This document shows positions 37,301-49,788 of a DNA stretch of 64,000 bases, piece after piece (position 1 is the stretch's first letter; the number at the start of each line of letters is the position of its first letter). A program made the translations under genes and the position numbers. The notes below the pieces were generated by a model. That model was not told where the DNA came from. It did not search any database and saw nothing but the letters and a program-made list of their open reading frames with translations. Source of the DNA: Owenia fusiformis (Eukaryota > Annelida > Polychaeta > Sabellida > Oweniidae); assembly GCA_903813345.2 (NCBI GenBank), contig CAIIXF020000008.1:18152822-18216821 (forward strand), given 5' to 3'.

Positions 37301-38920
37301 AACTCAAATTGTACGTGCAATGACTATAAATAAGTCAGGCTGTCTTAACTAGTGGTCTCCATTGAGACTTCAGACTGATTAGTGATATGCCATAAATGTC
37401 TACTTTATTATCATTGTACTGTCATCTCTACATATTAAGCTAATTCATATGAGCCTGTTAAAACAAAGGGTGATATGGTTGATGAACAATATACATCTCA
37501 GTGTTCTCCCAAGGATTTCTATCGCACCCTAAGGTGCTATATTGTAATCAGTTTGCTGGGCGGGCGGGCGTCCCGAATAATCTTGTCTACAGGTTTCCAG
37601 CCACACCGTTTGAGGGATTTTTCTCTAGTTAGTGCAAAATTCTCATTTTCACAATTCAGAAAAAAATATGCCCATTTTTCATGATTTTTCTCATTTTCAA
37701 GTGGGTGCAAATAGATTTTCAGGCGGGTGCAACTCTGTTTTTGAAATCTCAGGTGGGTGATGCGCCCACTTGCTTTAGTGCCAAGGAGATCACTGTATCT
37801 ATTCACTGTGGGGATTTCAAACAAGGGGTTTCAACAATGGATTGTTTCGGTAGCGGCATGGTGACAGACGTAAGAATTCAAATAATCTCTACACCTTTTG
37901 TACACGCATGCTATGTATCAGAAAATCTTAGTTGAATCATGAAAATCAGTTCACATAATATGGGTTTGTGTTTGTCACCATATGTTACCAAAGAAATCCG
38001 AAGTTGTAACTCCCAGTTCAGGTTTCTCCACAGTGCTACGAACCTCACTATTGACCTAGGCACTTCTTGACCTAATGAAAATGTAACACCTACATTGACA
38101 TCGTTATGAAGTTAATAAGTACAATAAGTCAGTTGATCAATACCTCAATCATAGAGCCCTTATCTGCAAGGACGTTCAGATAACTAAGCTATAAGACTGT
38201 AAAGTAAGACTGTAATTCAGCATTATCCGGATAAGCACTCAAGATTGAGTCTAATTGACAGTTTGAAATATTAACATCCTGTTTGCTTGGTGGTATAAAT
38301 TGATGGTCGATTTAGAGCTTCAGTTAAGAATTCACTTGTCACAACCAGTTTACTTTTGATACGGACCATTGGATATTTACATTAGTCAATCGGTCTAACT
38401 TAACCTTTTCCCTGAAATTTGTATTTAAATTACTATCAACATTCATGCTTGATTTAAATGAGCGCCAGTCCATATTCAATATATAGATAGTATATATGGG
38501 TATTATGTATGGATACTTTATATGATATTTTGAAAACAGAGTTGCACCCATATATACTATATACGAGGCATGCATAAACACTAAACGAAAGCTTTTATGA
38601 AAATCTCCACAAAAAGAAGAAATATAAGAAATCTAAAAAATTGACAAAGTTGGGCAAGGGCATTTGCCATATGGATCTGTATCTCTGGCACATCCTTAGC
38701 AAGAGCCCAGAGTGGTCAGTGCATCTCATTATAATACGATGTACAGTGTAATAAAGTTTATAAAATATAACATATGACTTTGAATAAGAAAATATGATAA
38801 TTTTGTGTGTGTTTGGAATAGAAACCCCTAAAGTCAATTAACATGAAGGATTAAAACATAGATACATTAGATGAGCATTTTTTTGATATTTATTTAAAAA
38901 TTTTCATGACAATATATATT
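37301..38920. other. Intergenic, no gene recognised
   Basis: A GC-richer patch at 37550-37790 (GGGCGGGCGGGCG, then AGTGGGTGCAAATAG and AGGCGGGTGCAAC) looks like an old repeat. Minus-strand frames at 38595-38837 are not convincing. Confidence 0.4.
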
Positions 38921-38926
38921 TCTTAC

Positions 38927-38984
38927 CGTCCAGGGCATCAGAGAGAAACAAGGCATTAACATGCAAAATGTCACGACCTGCCAT
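38927..38984 (-). CDS. Candidate first coding exon of an unseen minus-strand gene
   Basis: ATG at 38984 in a strong context (AACAAATGGCAGG) opens MAGRDILHVNALFLSDALD and runs to a consensus donor (GACG|GTAAGAAA) at 38926, phase 1. A well-formed promoter lies just upstream. The next exon was not identified; an acceptor near 38829 keeps phase but gives only a short tail. The peptide is not recognised. Confidence 0.35.
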
Positions 38985-39082
38985 TTGTTCCGACCGCTGG
39001 ACGCCACAAAATAGTTGGTGCCTATAACAATATGTCACCACTTGTGGTGTATGGTGGTGACATAATAATTTATTACATGATG

Positions 39083-39183
39083 GTGAAATTCCCTCCAATC
39101 TTATTGGTCCACGTGACTTAAATATATCCTGTATTTATACGCGCATTCCACTAAGCGTTGGATACAGAGTGAAAATGACGTCA
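39083..39183 (-). promoter_or_regulatory. TATA, CCAAT, E-box and CRE cluster
   Basis: Read on the minus strand: CRE TGACGTCA (39176-39183), TATAAATA (about 39132-39139), CACGTG near 39109 and an ACCAAT box near 39103. All lie 100-200 bases upstream of the ATG at 38984. The order with CCAAT downstream of TATA is unusual, so some motifs may be incidental. An inverted GTCACCAC/GTGGTGAC pair at 39034-39062 lies in the presumed leader. Confidence 0.4.
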
Positions 39184-39189
39184 GCGTTG

Positions 39190-40962
39190 GGATACGGTCC
39201 AGTGAAAATAAAGAAAATCAAACGTATCGTATAATACAATAAAAGCAAAACAAGGCCGAAACGATTTTGAAGGAATATCGATGTAGGCATAAAATATCTT
39301 TGAGGTGAGAAGGTTGATCTGTTTCTCCGGTCCCAAGACAAGGAAATTGACCTGATCGATTTAGGGGAGTTTTATCTGAGTAATGGAATAAAAACGTTAT
39401 TCAATGATTCGAGTGAAATACAGAAAATATTCTTCCCAAGAATGTCGTATTTCACGATGCGCTAGCAGAGTGAAGACGTTCAGTATTTGATAACTTGTGG
39501 CCATATTGCATTCAGATATGTCGGGAAGTGGTAATGCAAACCTGTTTTTGTTAGGAATTATTTCCATCCCAACTCGCTGCAACTTTGCTGCTCTTGCCAA
39601 GTGAATGTCACATGATTAACATTGAGCTAAATTCTTACCAGAGTTGAGATTGGCAATTGAGTCGTATATTTTAATTTTTCCTTGACTTGAAATTGAGAGA
39701 TGTGTCAAATTTACACAACGTTTTGGCCTCTGCTATCTGGTTGTTCTTTTGAATGAAACACTCGATTTTTGTCACCAAAAAATGGTGACATTTTGTTTAA
39801 GACAGCCGTGATTGTTATGCTTTCACATATATTTATGAATTTATGACCGAGCGATATGTTTGGCCAAAAATGAATTTTGAATTAAACTGTAAAATAAAAC
39901 ACTCCCAACTAGTAACTTTGAAGAACCGGCGGGTTACCTGCTATAACTTGGCTCTAAGCTGCCGCAGATTGAATTTAAGAATATACTTCGGTTTTCAAAT
40001 AAAGCCACGGATCACATGGTTAATTACGTTGACGAAATTTTTATCGAAGTAACATATTTACAAAATTCCAGCGCTCTAACGTAGGGACTATTGGGATCGC
40101 TGCTTTATTTGGAAACCAAATACTTGGAACTGGGAAGCCAGTATATTCTCAAATTGGACTTTTTCTACATCTTATAGTCGGTATCTTTGGCTTTAAGTAG
40201 ATGTAAATCAGAAAACAAAATCTAAAAACCGGAAGGTCATCCTATTGTTACTCTAACACTACGTCAAAGTAACTAGTTTGGGAAGCAGCAGACATGTTTT
40301 TTATCGATTTATAGCTTTTTGAGAACTTTTTCAACCGTTTAATGTTGATGGACTCAAAACATCTTTATAGACACGTAATGTAAATGAATTTGGGTATTTC
40401 ATCTCGTGTTAGCATATCATTTAAGATTTCAGACTGATTAGTGAAATTTTAGACTGATTGGTGAAATTGGTTTACAAACCGTTTTCTTTAGATATCAATC
40501 TTTTAAATAAAATTACTCCTCAAATAACAAAACGTATCGATCGTCAAAAAATTCACGAGACACAATCACCTCTTAGATCGAGACCTTTGTGTTTTGAGAG
40601 GTTGTTCAATTCAATAAGTTAACATTTTTTAAACCTTCCGAATTTGAACCATTAGAGTTATATGAATAATGAATAAAAGGGTAGTCTCTATAACTGGTCA
40701 TACGTTTTATTAATATAAGATTTTTTCATTTTCATTGATCTGTAAGTTGCACCATCGATGTTTAGATTATTTTTATTTTAAATGTCCATGACTTGTATTA
40801 TTTAAATGTAGACACCTCAACACAGTTTGACGCAAATTAAACAACTTCGAAAATATTTTTTAGTCATTATATCTATATATTTATAAAAACAGAAATTTCA
40901 GATTAAATTTAGTTTACATACACATTTTTGTAATTTTGCAATCATAATTCAGGTTAAGTAAA
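39190..40962. other. Intergenic, nothing recognised
   Basis: AT-rich; includes a small hairpin GTCACCA/TGGTGAC near 39770. Expected to contain the 3' untranslated region of the minus-strand receptor that ends at 40963. Confidence 0.4.
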
Positions 40963-42264
40963 TCAGGACGAACTCCTCCGACTATAGGCGACAAGTGCAA
41001 TTTGAACTGGTGAAGCACCCCTCGTATGTTTACTAATACTTTTCATGCCTTTAAGAGGTCTTTTGGTGCTATCACTACGGTTGCTCTTAATGTTACTATT
41101 GTCATGAAATTTAAACTGACTCGGACCATAAGACCCATTTGTGCTGTTGTTTACAGACAAAACAGAGCCATTTTCATAAGTCACATAATGTTTTTCACAA
41201 CTTGGATTCGGACTTGCTTCAGAGGATGATACTAAAGATGAGCTTCGATCACTACTTTTTAAAGTCATATTACGTTTGAGCGTTACAAATATATTTGTAT
41301 TAGAATCGGAACTTGATGGGTCGCTTGAGGCCGATGACTGTTTGAACAAACCTATACAGCAGGCACACTTTGTCAGGTCCTCGCGGAATCTCCGTCCGCA
41401 GGCGACATACAGGTAGAAGTTCATGGCACTGTTTGTGAACCAAATCCTATTGGTGACGATATAGAGAGTGGTGAAACTTTCTTGGCTGAGATTGTCCCCG
41501 ATTGCTCCAAACGTCTCCAGCATGATGACCACATTGAATGGTAGCGTTAGTATTAAGACTGAAAGTGATACGATCAACAGCACTGCAGTCATTTGGTTTT
41601 CCCGATGGCTTGAAATAGTGGGAGTTGATCCTAAATTATTGGTCCGTTGGCGCTTGTTATGTCTAATGGAAATGATGATGCTTGTGTTGAAGGTGATAAG
41701 GAACAATGGTGGGAGGATGGATTCTATGAAGGTGTCCATCCAGGGACTGATAGTCCCAAAGTAATAGTTGTATTCAACATCCGGGTCGTAGACCCCACAG
41801 TCCTCTGGAATGCCGTCGCTATCTTTGATAACATAGGTGGTAAAAGGCATATGGAAAATCCGAATAGCTAAGAGGGGATATAAAACAGAAAGTACAATCT
41901 TGGCGCGCTTACTAGAACACCACGTCCTGGATTGCATCGGGAAAAGAACGGCGAGGAAACGATCGACCGTCATGCATACAACCGTCCATATTGATGCCTC
42001 GCCTAGTAACGAGACACTATAGATCCACACTTGACAAAATAACAGAGTGACGAGGTTAGTTTCGGACGCTGAGCGGAAGATCCACTGCGTCAACCACGCC
42101 AGGTTTTGACTAAAGTCCACCACCGCTAGAGCGGTCATATACACACAAAGTGACTTGTTTCTATTTCTCGATCGTGTCATTATAAACACCGAAAGTATGT
42201 TGCCAATCACTCCAAAAGCAATTACAACTGGAGAGTAATATAAATCAAACGTCCTTGCGTCCAT
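40963..42264 (-). CDS. Rhodopsin-family GPCR, neuropeptide-receptor-like
   Basis: A 433-codon exon from ATG 42264 (context AGGATGG). The frame is open 26 codons further up but has no ATG and meets a stop, so either this ATG is used or an upstream exon joins at the AATTAG|GATGG acceptor-like site. Seven hydrophobic segments; GN 21-22 in TM1, VVD 48-50 in TM2, Cys77 and Cys156 for the disulfide, DRF 101-103 after TM3, LPFN 241-244 in TM6 and NFYLY 282-286 in TM7 in place of NPxxY. The tail of about 145 residues is Ser/Asn-rich with many phosphorylation-type sites. These variants are typical of invertebrate FMRFamide/peptide and chemosensory-like receptor expansions; the ligand is unknown. The extracellular N-terminus is only about 10 residues, short for a peptide receptor, which hints at a missing first exon. 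Confidence 0.9.
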   Translation of the reverse strand: MDARTFDLYYSPVVIAFGVIGNILSVFIMTRSRNRNKSLCVYMTALAVVDFSQNLAWLTQWIFRSASETNLVTLLFCQVWIYSVSLLGEASIWTVVCMTVDRFLAVLFPMQSRTWCSSKRAKIVLSVLYPLLAIRIFHMPFTTYVIKDSDGIPEDCGVYDPDVEYNYYFGTISPWMDTFIESILPPLFLITFNTSIIISIRHNKRQRTNNLGSTPTISSHRENQMTAVLLIVSLSVLILTLPFNVVIMLETFGAIGDNLSQESFTTLYIVTNRIWFTNSAMNFYLYVACGRRFREDLTKCACCIGLFKQSSASSDPSSSDSNTNIFVTLKRNMTLKSSDRSSSLVSSSEASPNPSCEKHYVTYENGSVLSVNNSTNGSYGPSQFKFHDNSNIKSNRSDSTKRPLKGMKSISKHTRGASPVQIALVAYSRRSSS

Positions 42265-45200
42265 CCTAATTATTAGTATGCAACAACAGGCGACTGAAAC
42301 TAGCGCCTTTAGATATTCTATACTCGTGGACAATCGAATCACTCCATCGGTGAGTTCCTAATGAATACTAATATGAATTTAGTGCTTCTTGTTAGTTTCA
42401 GTAACACCCGATCAGCAATTTGGTTTTAATTATTCATCGTTAGTCTATCACCAATGCCTACAAATAGAGCAATCTCTAAGACAATAACGAGCTCGACATA
42501 TCTAGAAATATTCCTTTCGAGTACAAGTTCACCTAAACGCTTCAATTGTCAGAATATACACGTTTCTTTTAGATTTACGATATCCCGACTTTTTGCCAGC
42601 ATCCGGGCCTGGAAACTTCAGAAATTATTGATTGGAAAATAAATGATTTATATTCGGAATTACTATCACTTATCAACGTGCTCTTTTGACAGCTTTGTGA
42701 GTTCGGACTCAGATGTCATAAATCCTCAGTCTAAATATTCGTAGCTGTAATCCAAGGATCATATAAAATGATATTAAAACCTATCAGAATAGGTGTAAAA
42801 CTACGGTCTGTTATGATCATGTATATACATAGTCCATGGTGGCGTTCTATTGGTTATACCATTTGTTAATTGCTTGTTCTTTATGTTACGTTACAGTCAT
42901 TGGTTATACCATTTATTAATTACTTGTTACGTTACAGTCACTATTAGCAGATCGGTGTTCTCTAATTGACGGTAACCTCACTGGCGTTTAATGTTCACGC
43001 TCCCCGTAGTTGCCTCGCTATCTTGTAACTCTACCTTGAGAACTTAATAGTTTCAGGTTCAAAGATATCTAAACCTGAAATAAATCCAAGTATGCCGATT
43101 TAGAGTAGATGTCCGCACTATTGGCAAATTCTCAATCTGAATGTTCAGAAGTCTTATATTTGTATCATTTATCACTTTTCTCTATTTACCAAGAAATCGT
43201 AAATTCCAAATTATTTATTAACATAAATGGATTACGTTAGTATTAAATAACTCTCTGTCACTTTTATAGTATCCCCTTATAAATGTTATCATATAATACT
43301 TGTAACGAGTCTCTATCTCCTGAAATATGTTAAATTCTAATAAGCCCAGGTAGCTATCGGAAGCAGTTATCAGTGTTATTTCAAAATCATCATCTGTTCG
43401 TAGAAACGTCTGCTGTTTGGCAAATTCCTTCCTTTTATCCAATATACGTTCCCGCAACAAGTCGTATATTTACTAATTGTAAGCGAAGTATGTTATGTAA
43501 TAATTGAATCATGAACGGAGCAGAGAAAGCCAGAAACTTGTTCCATTCGAATTAAAAGATAACTTGCCAGCTTCGGTGATGCTGAATAAAACAGTACAGA
43601 GCGTATATCAGCACCTAACTGTGTTAACACATTTCTATATTTTCTCCCAACCGTTCCAAGCTCTCCGACGTTTTCATCCATCTAACAAACTATACAAATA
43701 CGGAAAGTGATACTGAAAGAGCAATAAGGTGGGCTGGTTATAATTACCACACGATTCACTAGTTCAAATGTTATTAACATGGGAAATGATAAATTAAAAC
43801 GCTGTGATTTTCGCACCTTATGTTTATATTTTCTTAATGTTCTAACATTGCTCGTCAGATAGCATCACGATTATCCAACCCTTCGGCAGGTGTTGTGTAG
43901 AACGCTATTAGAACTTGTAGATATTTGCTTTAAATTGCTACCACATATTTCACAATTTGAGATATCTCCGTCAGATAGTCATAAATTGATACAGAACAGA
44001 TATCCACACTCGAGACTATCCGTAACATACTTCAGGATATCACTAGTAAACAATAGTGATTTATAGTAATATTTTGTTGTTCTCTTAGAACTTTATCACC
44101 AAGACAAACGTATGCTATTTGTTTAATTGCGTGCTTGGTCTTATCTTTCGCTGACGTCCAGCTAGAAGTTCCAAACAAACTGTTGACAGGTCCAATCGGT
44201 AAAACGTGACCTCGTAATGTGTGAATAATAAAAACGATTCAATTGATGAGTGAAATATTAGCAATTATTATATCAATGCTAAATATCGTGTGATTTGATT
44301 GGCTGATTCAGTATTGCCCTCCACAGAATGAAATATTTGCTTAATATTTCGGTTTAGTTTCTCTGAGCGCAAAATTTATTATGAGTTTTAGATTTTTATA
44401 CTCAATGAAATTGAGTCTTGCTACTACGTACATGTAGTACACATAACAGGTAGATCGATCTCGACTTCCTGGACCGGTAAAACATATCAATGTTGTATTT
44501 CAGAAGATGTATTTCACATAAGCCTGTTAGTAATGTTATGATTATTTCATTGCAACCATTCGTTCACTGGCATTGGTTCTGTTCTCAAATAGGATAAAAA
44601 ACAAATTGCACCTTGCGTTGATTTATCAGTCTGTTAATCTCTATTTGAAAGCTCATCCCCAGTAACGTTGATTGAAGGTCAGGAGTTTTCACCGATATTC
44701 TCAAATGATTATTTTGGTAAAGTGTCTGGCTCTCTTGGGGATATTTAAATAGGCCAATATTGGTAGGGATTTCAGTTCGTAAACGACCATTCCGTGGTCT
44801 ATTACACCAATAGAAGTAGACCATTGTTGGTTATTTCAACAAAAGAATATCCAGTTTTTCGTCCGTACGTCCGTCCGTCAAGCCATTATTTTTGCCCTAG
44901 GAGACAGACTTCGTCTAGGGCGTTCATTGTGAATCAGAAAATGTAGAATGGCAAAATATTGGATTTAATAGTTTCACTCAACGTAAAAATATTCTTCCCT
45001 AAGAGCTAGATGATTTTTCTCGAAAATATATCATCCCAATTAATCATGCAAAGTGCTCGTATTAATTTCGTTAATGAATTAGTTTACATTTCGTACACTC
45101 TAACGCAGACACATAGTTTTTTTCTTTGCAGCAAAAAATCATTGGGGATAACTAGTGGAAATAATACTGTTGGCTTCATTCATAATTTATAATGTGATCA

Positions 45201-45301
45201 TACAGGTACTTTGTTTTGTGAAAACCGATAGCGTTTGTAAATTTTTCTATTTCTATAATTTAGAAAATTCTCATCTTTCAAAACAATTAGTATCCTTTTA
45301 G
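42265..45301. other. Intergenic, no supported gene
   Basis: Contains a near-tandem duplication at 42850-42940 (TTGGTTATACCATTTNTTAAT and TTACGTTACAGTCA twice) and a hairpin GCCCTAG/CTAGGGC at 44893-44921 after a (CCGT)n tract. Minus-strand frames at 43218-43460 and 43493-43681 look somewhat protein-like but lack splice sites that join them. Confidence 0.4.
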
Positions 45302-45502
45302 GGAGAACCTGATATCGAAGGCAGTGATCTTGAACAATATATTGAATCATATCACCCACTTAATGGTACATATACAGCACCATCTTTTGTAACCTATTGG
45401 TGGAAAAAGGATATACGAGTTCTAGATGGCTGTGTTCGGAGAATTGGTTCTGGGTCTCACCCGACATATATCAGTCTCTTAAACATTAAAATTATGATAT
45501 AA
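45302..45502 (+). CDS. Possible orphan terminal exon
   Basis: After an acceptor-like TATCCTTTTAG a 66-codon frame begins GEPDIEGSDLEQYIESYHPL, continues through FVTYWWKKDIRVLDGCVRR and ends in TAA at 45502. Its composition and acidic-to-basic pattern look like real protein. No upstream exon or start was found and the family is not recognised. It may be a relic. Confidence 0.3.
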   Translation, partial: GEPDIEGSDLEQYIESYHPLNGTYTAPSFVTYWWKKDIRVLDGCVRRIGSGSHPTYISLLNIKIMI

Positions 45503-46456
45503 TTGTAAAGAATGATGTCGTGGTCAAGGTCACATTTCTAGGAGGTCAAACCAAAGGTGCAATCAACTAACAAAGTTGGGATATATTGGTTATATAAAAA
45601 TCAAGCATTTATAATGATTAATATAATTAAATAATTCCCATTTGGTCTTTAGTGGTTAAAAATGCAGACCTCCTAAAATCTCATTAAAACGAGACCTTAG
45701 CGAGATTTCAAAACTATATGGAAAAGCCAGTATTAGATAGATGCCTTCACTCGGCTATTCTCTGTACTTGAGTCCGTGCCTCATTTTGAGTAGCGAGTGT
45801 AAATTCTTTTCGGAAACATGATTATGTTTTCCCTGTAATATGAATTGGAGATATCTGACAAAATATGGATAGCCTAGAATATAAATTTTGTGTTTTTGAA
45901 CATGCGGAAATATCTTGAACACTTTGAAACTGAAGTACAGTTCCTTAATAGGTCGTTCAGTTTTCTTGTTTTTGTTCTACACAACACTTGTGTTTAATAG
46001 CCACGCGTAATTATTAATAAGCGTAATCAGATTATTTCAAGCGTCGAAATAGCTTATTTTCCTCGACGTATCTACACAACAATTATAATTGTTTTCACTC
46101 ATCGGCTTTAGTGGCCCGCGACACCTTTTATTTCATTCATTTGAGACGCAATTGATATATTGGCAACAAATCAAATGTTCTACATGATTCTTCTTCATTT
46201 TGGAATGTTTCTCCTACCCGATATTCAAAGATGTGTCTTAAATATTATACTTTACATTGATCACGATTCTTGTACTTTCTGTCTTTACGACCCCCGTTCA
46301 CATTTGCAAGAGTTGTTGATTGCATTTCCTTGATCGTTGGTCGAACTTCGATTCCAACTAAATCAGGTTAATCAATTAAGAAATGTAATATCATGTTTAT
46401 CCAAGCAAATAATTGTAACAACTACATTATTTTTTAGCAGTTTTGACACCTAAGCA

Positions 46457-46800
46457 GGGTAGCCTAGTGGCGTAGACTGAGGCTACTTTGCGGTTGAACG
46501 TCGTGGGATACGGAGGTCCCGCGTTCGAGCCCCAGGTACGGAGTTGTTGATCATTGTCACTACGGACACCCGGTCCGAAGGTCCAACCGTTTACCGGCTC
46601 TTGGCATGGGTTGGTTCTCTGGCCGCTCTTGCCGGAGACAGATTGTGAGACTGTGGTTGGTTCCTCCACTAACGTGCTTTAGTAAACTCCGGGAGTCATA
46701 TAGTATGGTAGCGGGCCCCCACCAAGGGCAGTAGTGGAACGACGCGAATCGGTCCCAGTATGGTTGCCTTGCAACTGAAGAGACTCGAGGAAATCATGCC
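46457..46800 (+). mobile_element. tRNA-derived SINE
   Basis: Pol III A box TAGCCTAGTGGCG at 46460 and B box GTTCGAGCCCC at 46523-46533, 63 bases apart as in tRNA genes. The tRNA-like head does not fold as a complete tRNA and continues into about 270 bases of GC-rich body. This is the pattern of a tRNA-related SINE. The 3' end is uncertain. The antisense 80-codon frame is an artefact. Confidence 0.75.
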
Positions 46801-48860
46801 ATTCGCAGTGACCCAGAAAAGACTTTTGCTTCTTAATTTGACGTTTTAATTCATTTATTTACATACTTTATTCATATTACTTTCCAGGCAGTTATGCTTT
46901 TTATTGGTCAAATGAATGAACGAGACATATAGATACTATTAAATACATCTAGATAGTATCAAAACCATAATTCGATTTGTCGGACATATATAAAATAACA
47001 CTTGAAACACACAACACATATAGCTGCAATATCCGTAGCATTTGGCACAGTCGGTTCCCACGCTCTATCATTTTGTGTGGTCATCATAATATAAGGAGGA
47101 TGGTTGATTGGACCATGGGCTTTCAACAGAGTCAAGAAATTGGCATGGATACTTGAGGTAGCAACAAAAGGAAACACCGAAAATAATCCAGAAATGTCCA
47201 CACCATTGTTTTCGTTAGTTATGGCAAAGCCCCGGAGGAAACAGCATTCGTGGGTAGCTTAATTTTTGTACCAATTAGAGCCATTACTTAAACTCAACCA
47301 AGAACGGTGGAGCAACGTCATTATGGGTCCAAATTGAGAATCAATTCAAATCAAAATCAAATTGAGAATCAGATGACCTACTAAGTCTAGTATTGATTTG
47401 CCCCTAAATAGATATTAAAGGGGTGCTGAATATTGGACTAAGTTAATGAGCACCATTTTAAACTGCCAATTAAAACATGTATTCAATGTTTCAAAATAAT
47501 AAAACTGAAATATTGGGCAAAATAATTGATATTTCGTTTGTGGAATGAAAACTGATGATAGAGATAATATCAGTAGCCAAAAACTATAAATGATGCCAAT
47601 TTAGAAGTATCATATGAAAAGGAATGTTTGTGAAATGGTTAGAAAATGAAATAACTTCAGAATTAATGGATCATTGAGGCACACATTGATGAAAATCACA
47701 CTTGGATTTGGAAAGATTTAAGTAAAACAAATGAATGCGTTTCTTACTATCTCCATGACAACATATCTTGCTCTCTCTCCATGACAACAATTTTTGGCCG
47801 CATCAGCACAAGATCGAAAATACAGTATTTATCAAGTTCAATAAGAAATGTGAAACTTTATATTCAATAGCACAATATATTTATTTCTACCAATGAAACA
47901 AAACAGTATAAATAATTAATTAATTGAATACAGAATTTACCACGGTTAAATATATATTTTATGAAGTACAGGGTTTACCATAATCAAACATAAATAACAC
48001 AGAATTATGACTTTATCCTCTATGACATACAGAAATTGATGGTTAACTGGTTAACTGGAATTCAGTTTGTTGAGACGACCCCTCAATCCTAAACGCCTAG
48101 CATCAGTTAAAAAATTTCTGGCAACTGAGATGTAAAGATGTTCAAAGATTTTAAAACCGATTCAGGATATTAGCTGTAATTTTAGGTGTAACACCAGGTA
48201 AGGGTAACACCAAGGCTCACACGCGTGTTTAGTATCAAAGCTTAATGCCTGTTTTCTGTTAAATAGAATAACTTAGTTAGTGCATAAATCTGAAAATATG
48301 TTTTTGCGCGATAAACTTTTAATTGAATATGAATATATAAACAACAGATTGACATCCAGTCTCATATTAAAAAGTTTAAAGTCAAAATATTGTGGAAGTA
48401 AATAAAAATGAATTTTCAAGACTTGTCTGTTCAATGAAAAAATCATGTATAATTTGAACCAAGGTGTATGATAAAGTAATATATATAATCTTTTTTATAT
48501 GCTGGTACAGTAGAATTTCTCTTGGCTTTTCAACATAGCACCATATTTGACTTTTCAGGCTCCACTTTTATTATTCTATGCCTATATAATATTACTGTGC
48601 ACTGTCATACGTGTACATAATCATGTGTCTATATGACGTTTTGAAAGAGTATAGAGCTAGATTCAAAGCACCGTTCGTGCGAGTTTCAAATGGAAATATT
48701 GAAAATGCATGTATTGAGGACTGCAACTTTTTATGTTTAAACTGACAAAAACTTGAAATTCCCGCTGTAAAGATATAGTCACACGCGGAAGTGAACGTCA
48801 TAAAACTGATGGGTTAAGGCAATGTGCCGTCCCACTGGCACGGATTTCGGTACAACGCGC
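46801..48860. other. Intergenic, nothing recognised
   Basis: AT-rich. No exon, RNA gene or repeat shared with the rest of the window was seen. Confidence 0.45.
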
Positions 48861-48864
48861 ATCG

Positions 48865-48932
48865 GTAGGCCTTTTCGGTATAATGCGCGTCGGTATAATG
48901 GGTTTCGGTATAATACGCGTCGGTATAATGAG
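48865..48932. repeat. 15-bp minisatellite (TCGGTATAATGCGCG)
   Basis: Four to five copies of TTCGGTATAATGCGCG-like units alternating two variants, ending just before the 508-bp MITE. It yields an artificial His-Tyr-Thr repeat peptide on the minus strand. Confidence 0.85.
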
Positions 48933-48940
48933 GTGATAAT

Positions 48941-49448
48941 GGAGAGGTTAAGCTAACGATGTTTTTCACAACGTAACCGTGAACGCAAAGTACAAAAAAT
49001 AACAAAGGAATGTATCGAGCGCTCATAGTTTTATGCGCGCTTAGTCTACTTCAGATACTTGTTCAGCTTCAGAGTTTCGGGTTTAGAACGGGAGATTTGA
49101 ATATTTGACGTTGGGTCAACGGGAACCATTTTACTCGTGTCTATTGAACACTATGCTGTCATTTTGATTTCGATGCACAGTTGAATTCTTGCTGAACACG
49201 ATGATGTATGTCATGCATGATTTAGCGCCAAAAATCTTACGAAACGAGCTCGTTTAAAATATGTATTAGAAAACCAGCTATAAAACCGCATCAATGACAT
49301 ACTATAGAATCATTACACGCTATGGTGTAGTCTAAACAAACACTGGATTTGAACGGCTATTTATATGAGAAGGCTACATGAATTTGTATATGGTCGAGTG
49401 ATACGTACAGGTTCAGTTTCGATTATATATGCAAAGCTTAACCTCTCC
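48941..49448 (-). mobile_element. 508-bp MITE, family 4, copy 2, with AAT target duplication
   Basis: GGAGAGGTTAAGCT and its inverse end the element; AAT flanks it at 48938-48940 and 49449-49451. It is collinear in reverse with 24662-25171, with scattered differences. Confidence 0.9.
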
Positions 49449-49788
49449 AATTTACATGAACTAAAACTTCATTTTGAAGTTGAAATGACGAACAACCTGT
49501 TAGCCGACAAACAAATTGATAACGTTACTTTTTATGCCATTGTATTTTGCATTTATGCGCATGCACGAAATGTACTTCCGCAATTTGCAATACCGAACTC
49601 ATCGTGAGTCTGTGTTAGTTTCTTCTAAAATGCAGGCAGATTAAACTGTTTTATAAGTCAGTTATTAGGTTCAACTCGATTGCTTGCAATTACCGGGATA
49701 CACGGCAGGTACTATTCATATGTGAATCAGTTGGTTATTAATTCCAATCAAACTGGTAGCCGGCAGCCGACAGTTGCATTCGCAAATG

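Noticed and set aside
43218-43681. Minus-strand frames of 80 and 62 codons that look somewhat protein-like
   Set aside because: The first has an in-frame stop right at the only acceptor-like site, and no donor joins the two. At best a relic.
46457-46545. Functional tRNA gene
   Set aside because: A and B boxes are present but acceptor and anticodon stems do not form, and the sequence runs on into a SINE body.
46427-46669. 80-codon minus-strand frame
   Set aside because: Antisense to the SINE body; no start or splice context.
48814-49026. Minus-strand frame with repeated HYT/YYT residues
   Set aside because: Encoded by the 15-bp minisatellite and the edge of a MITE.
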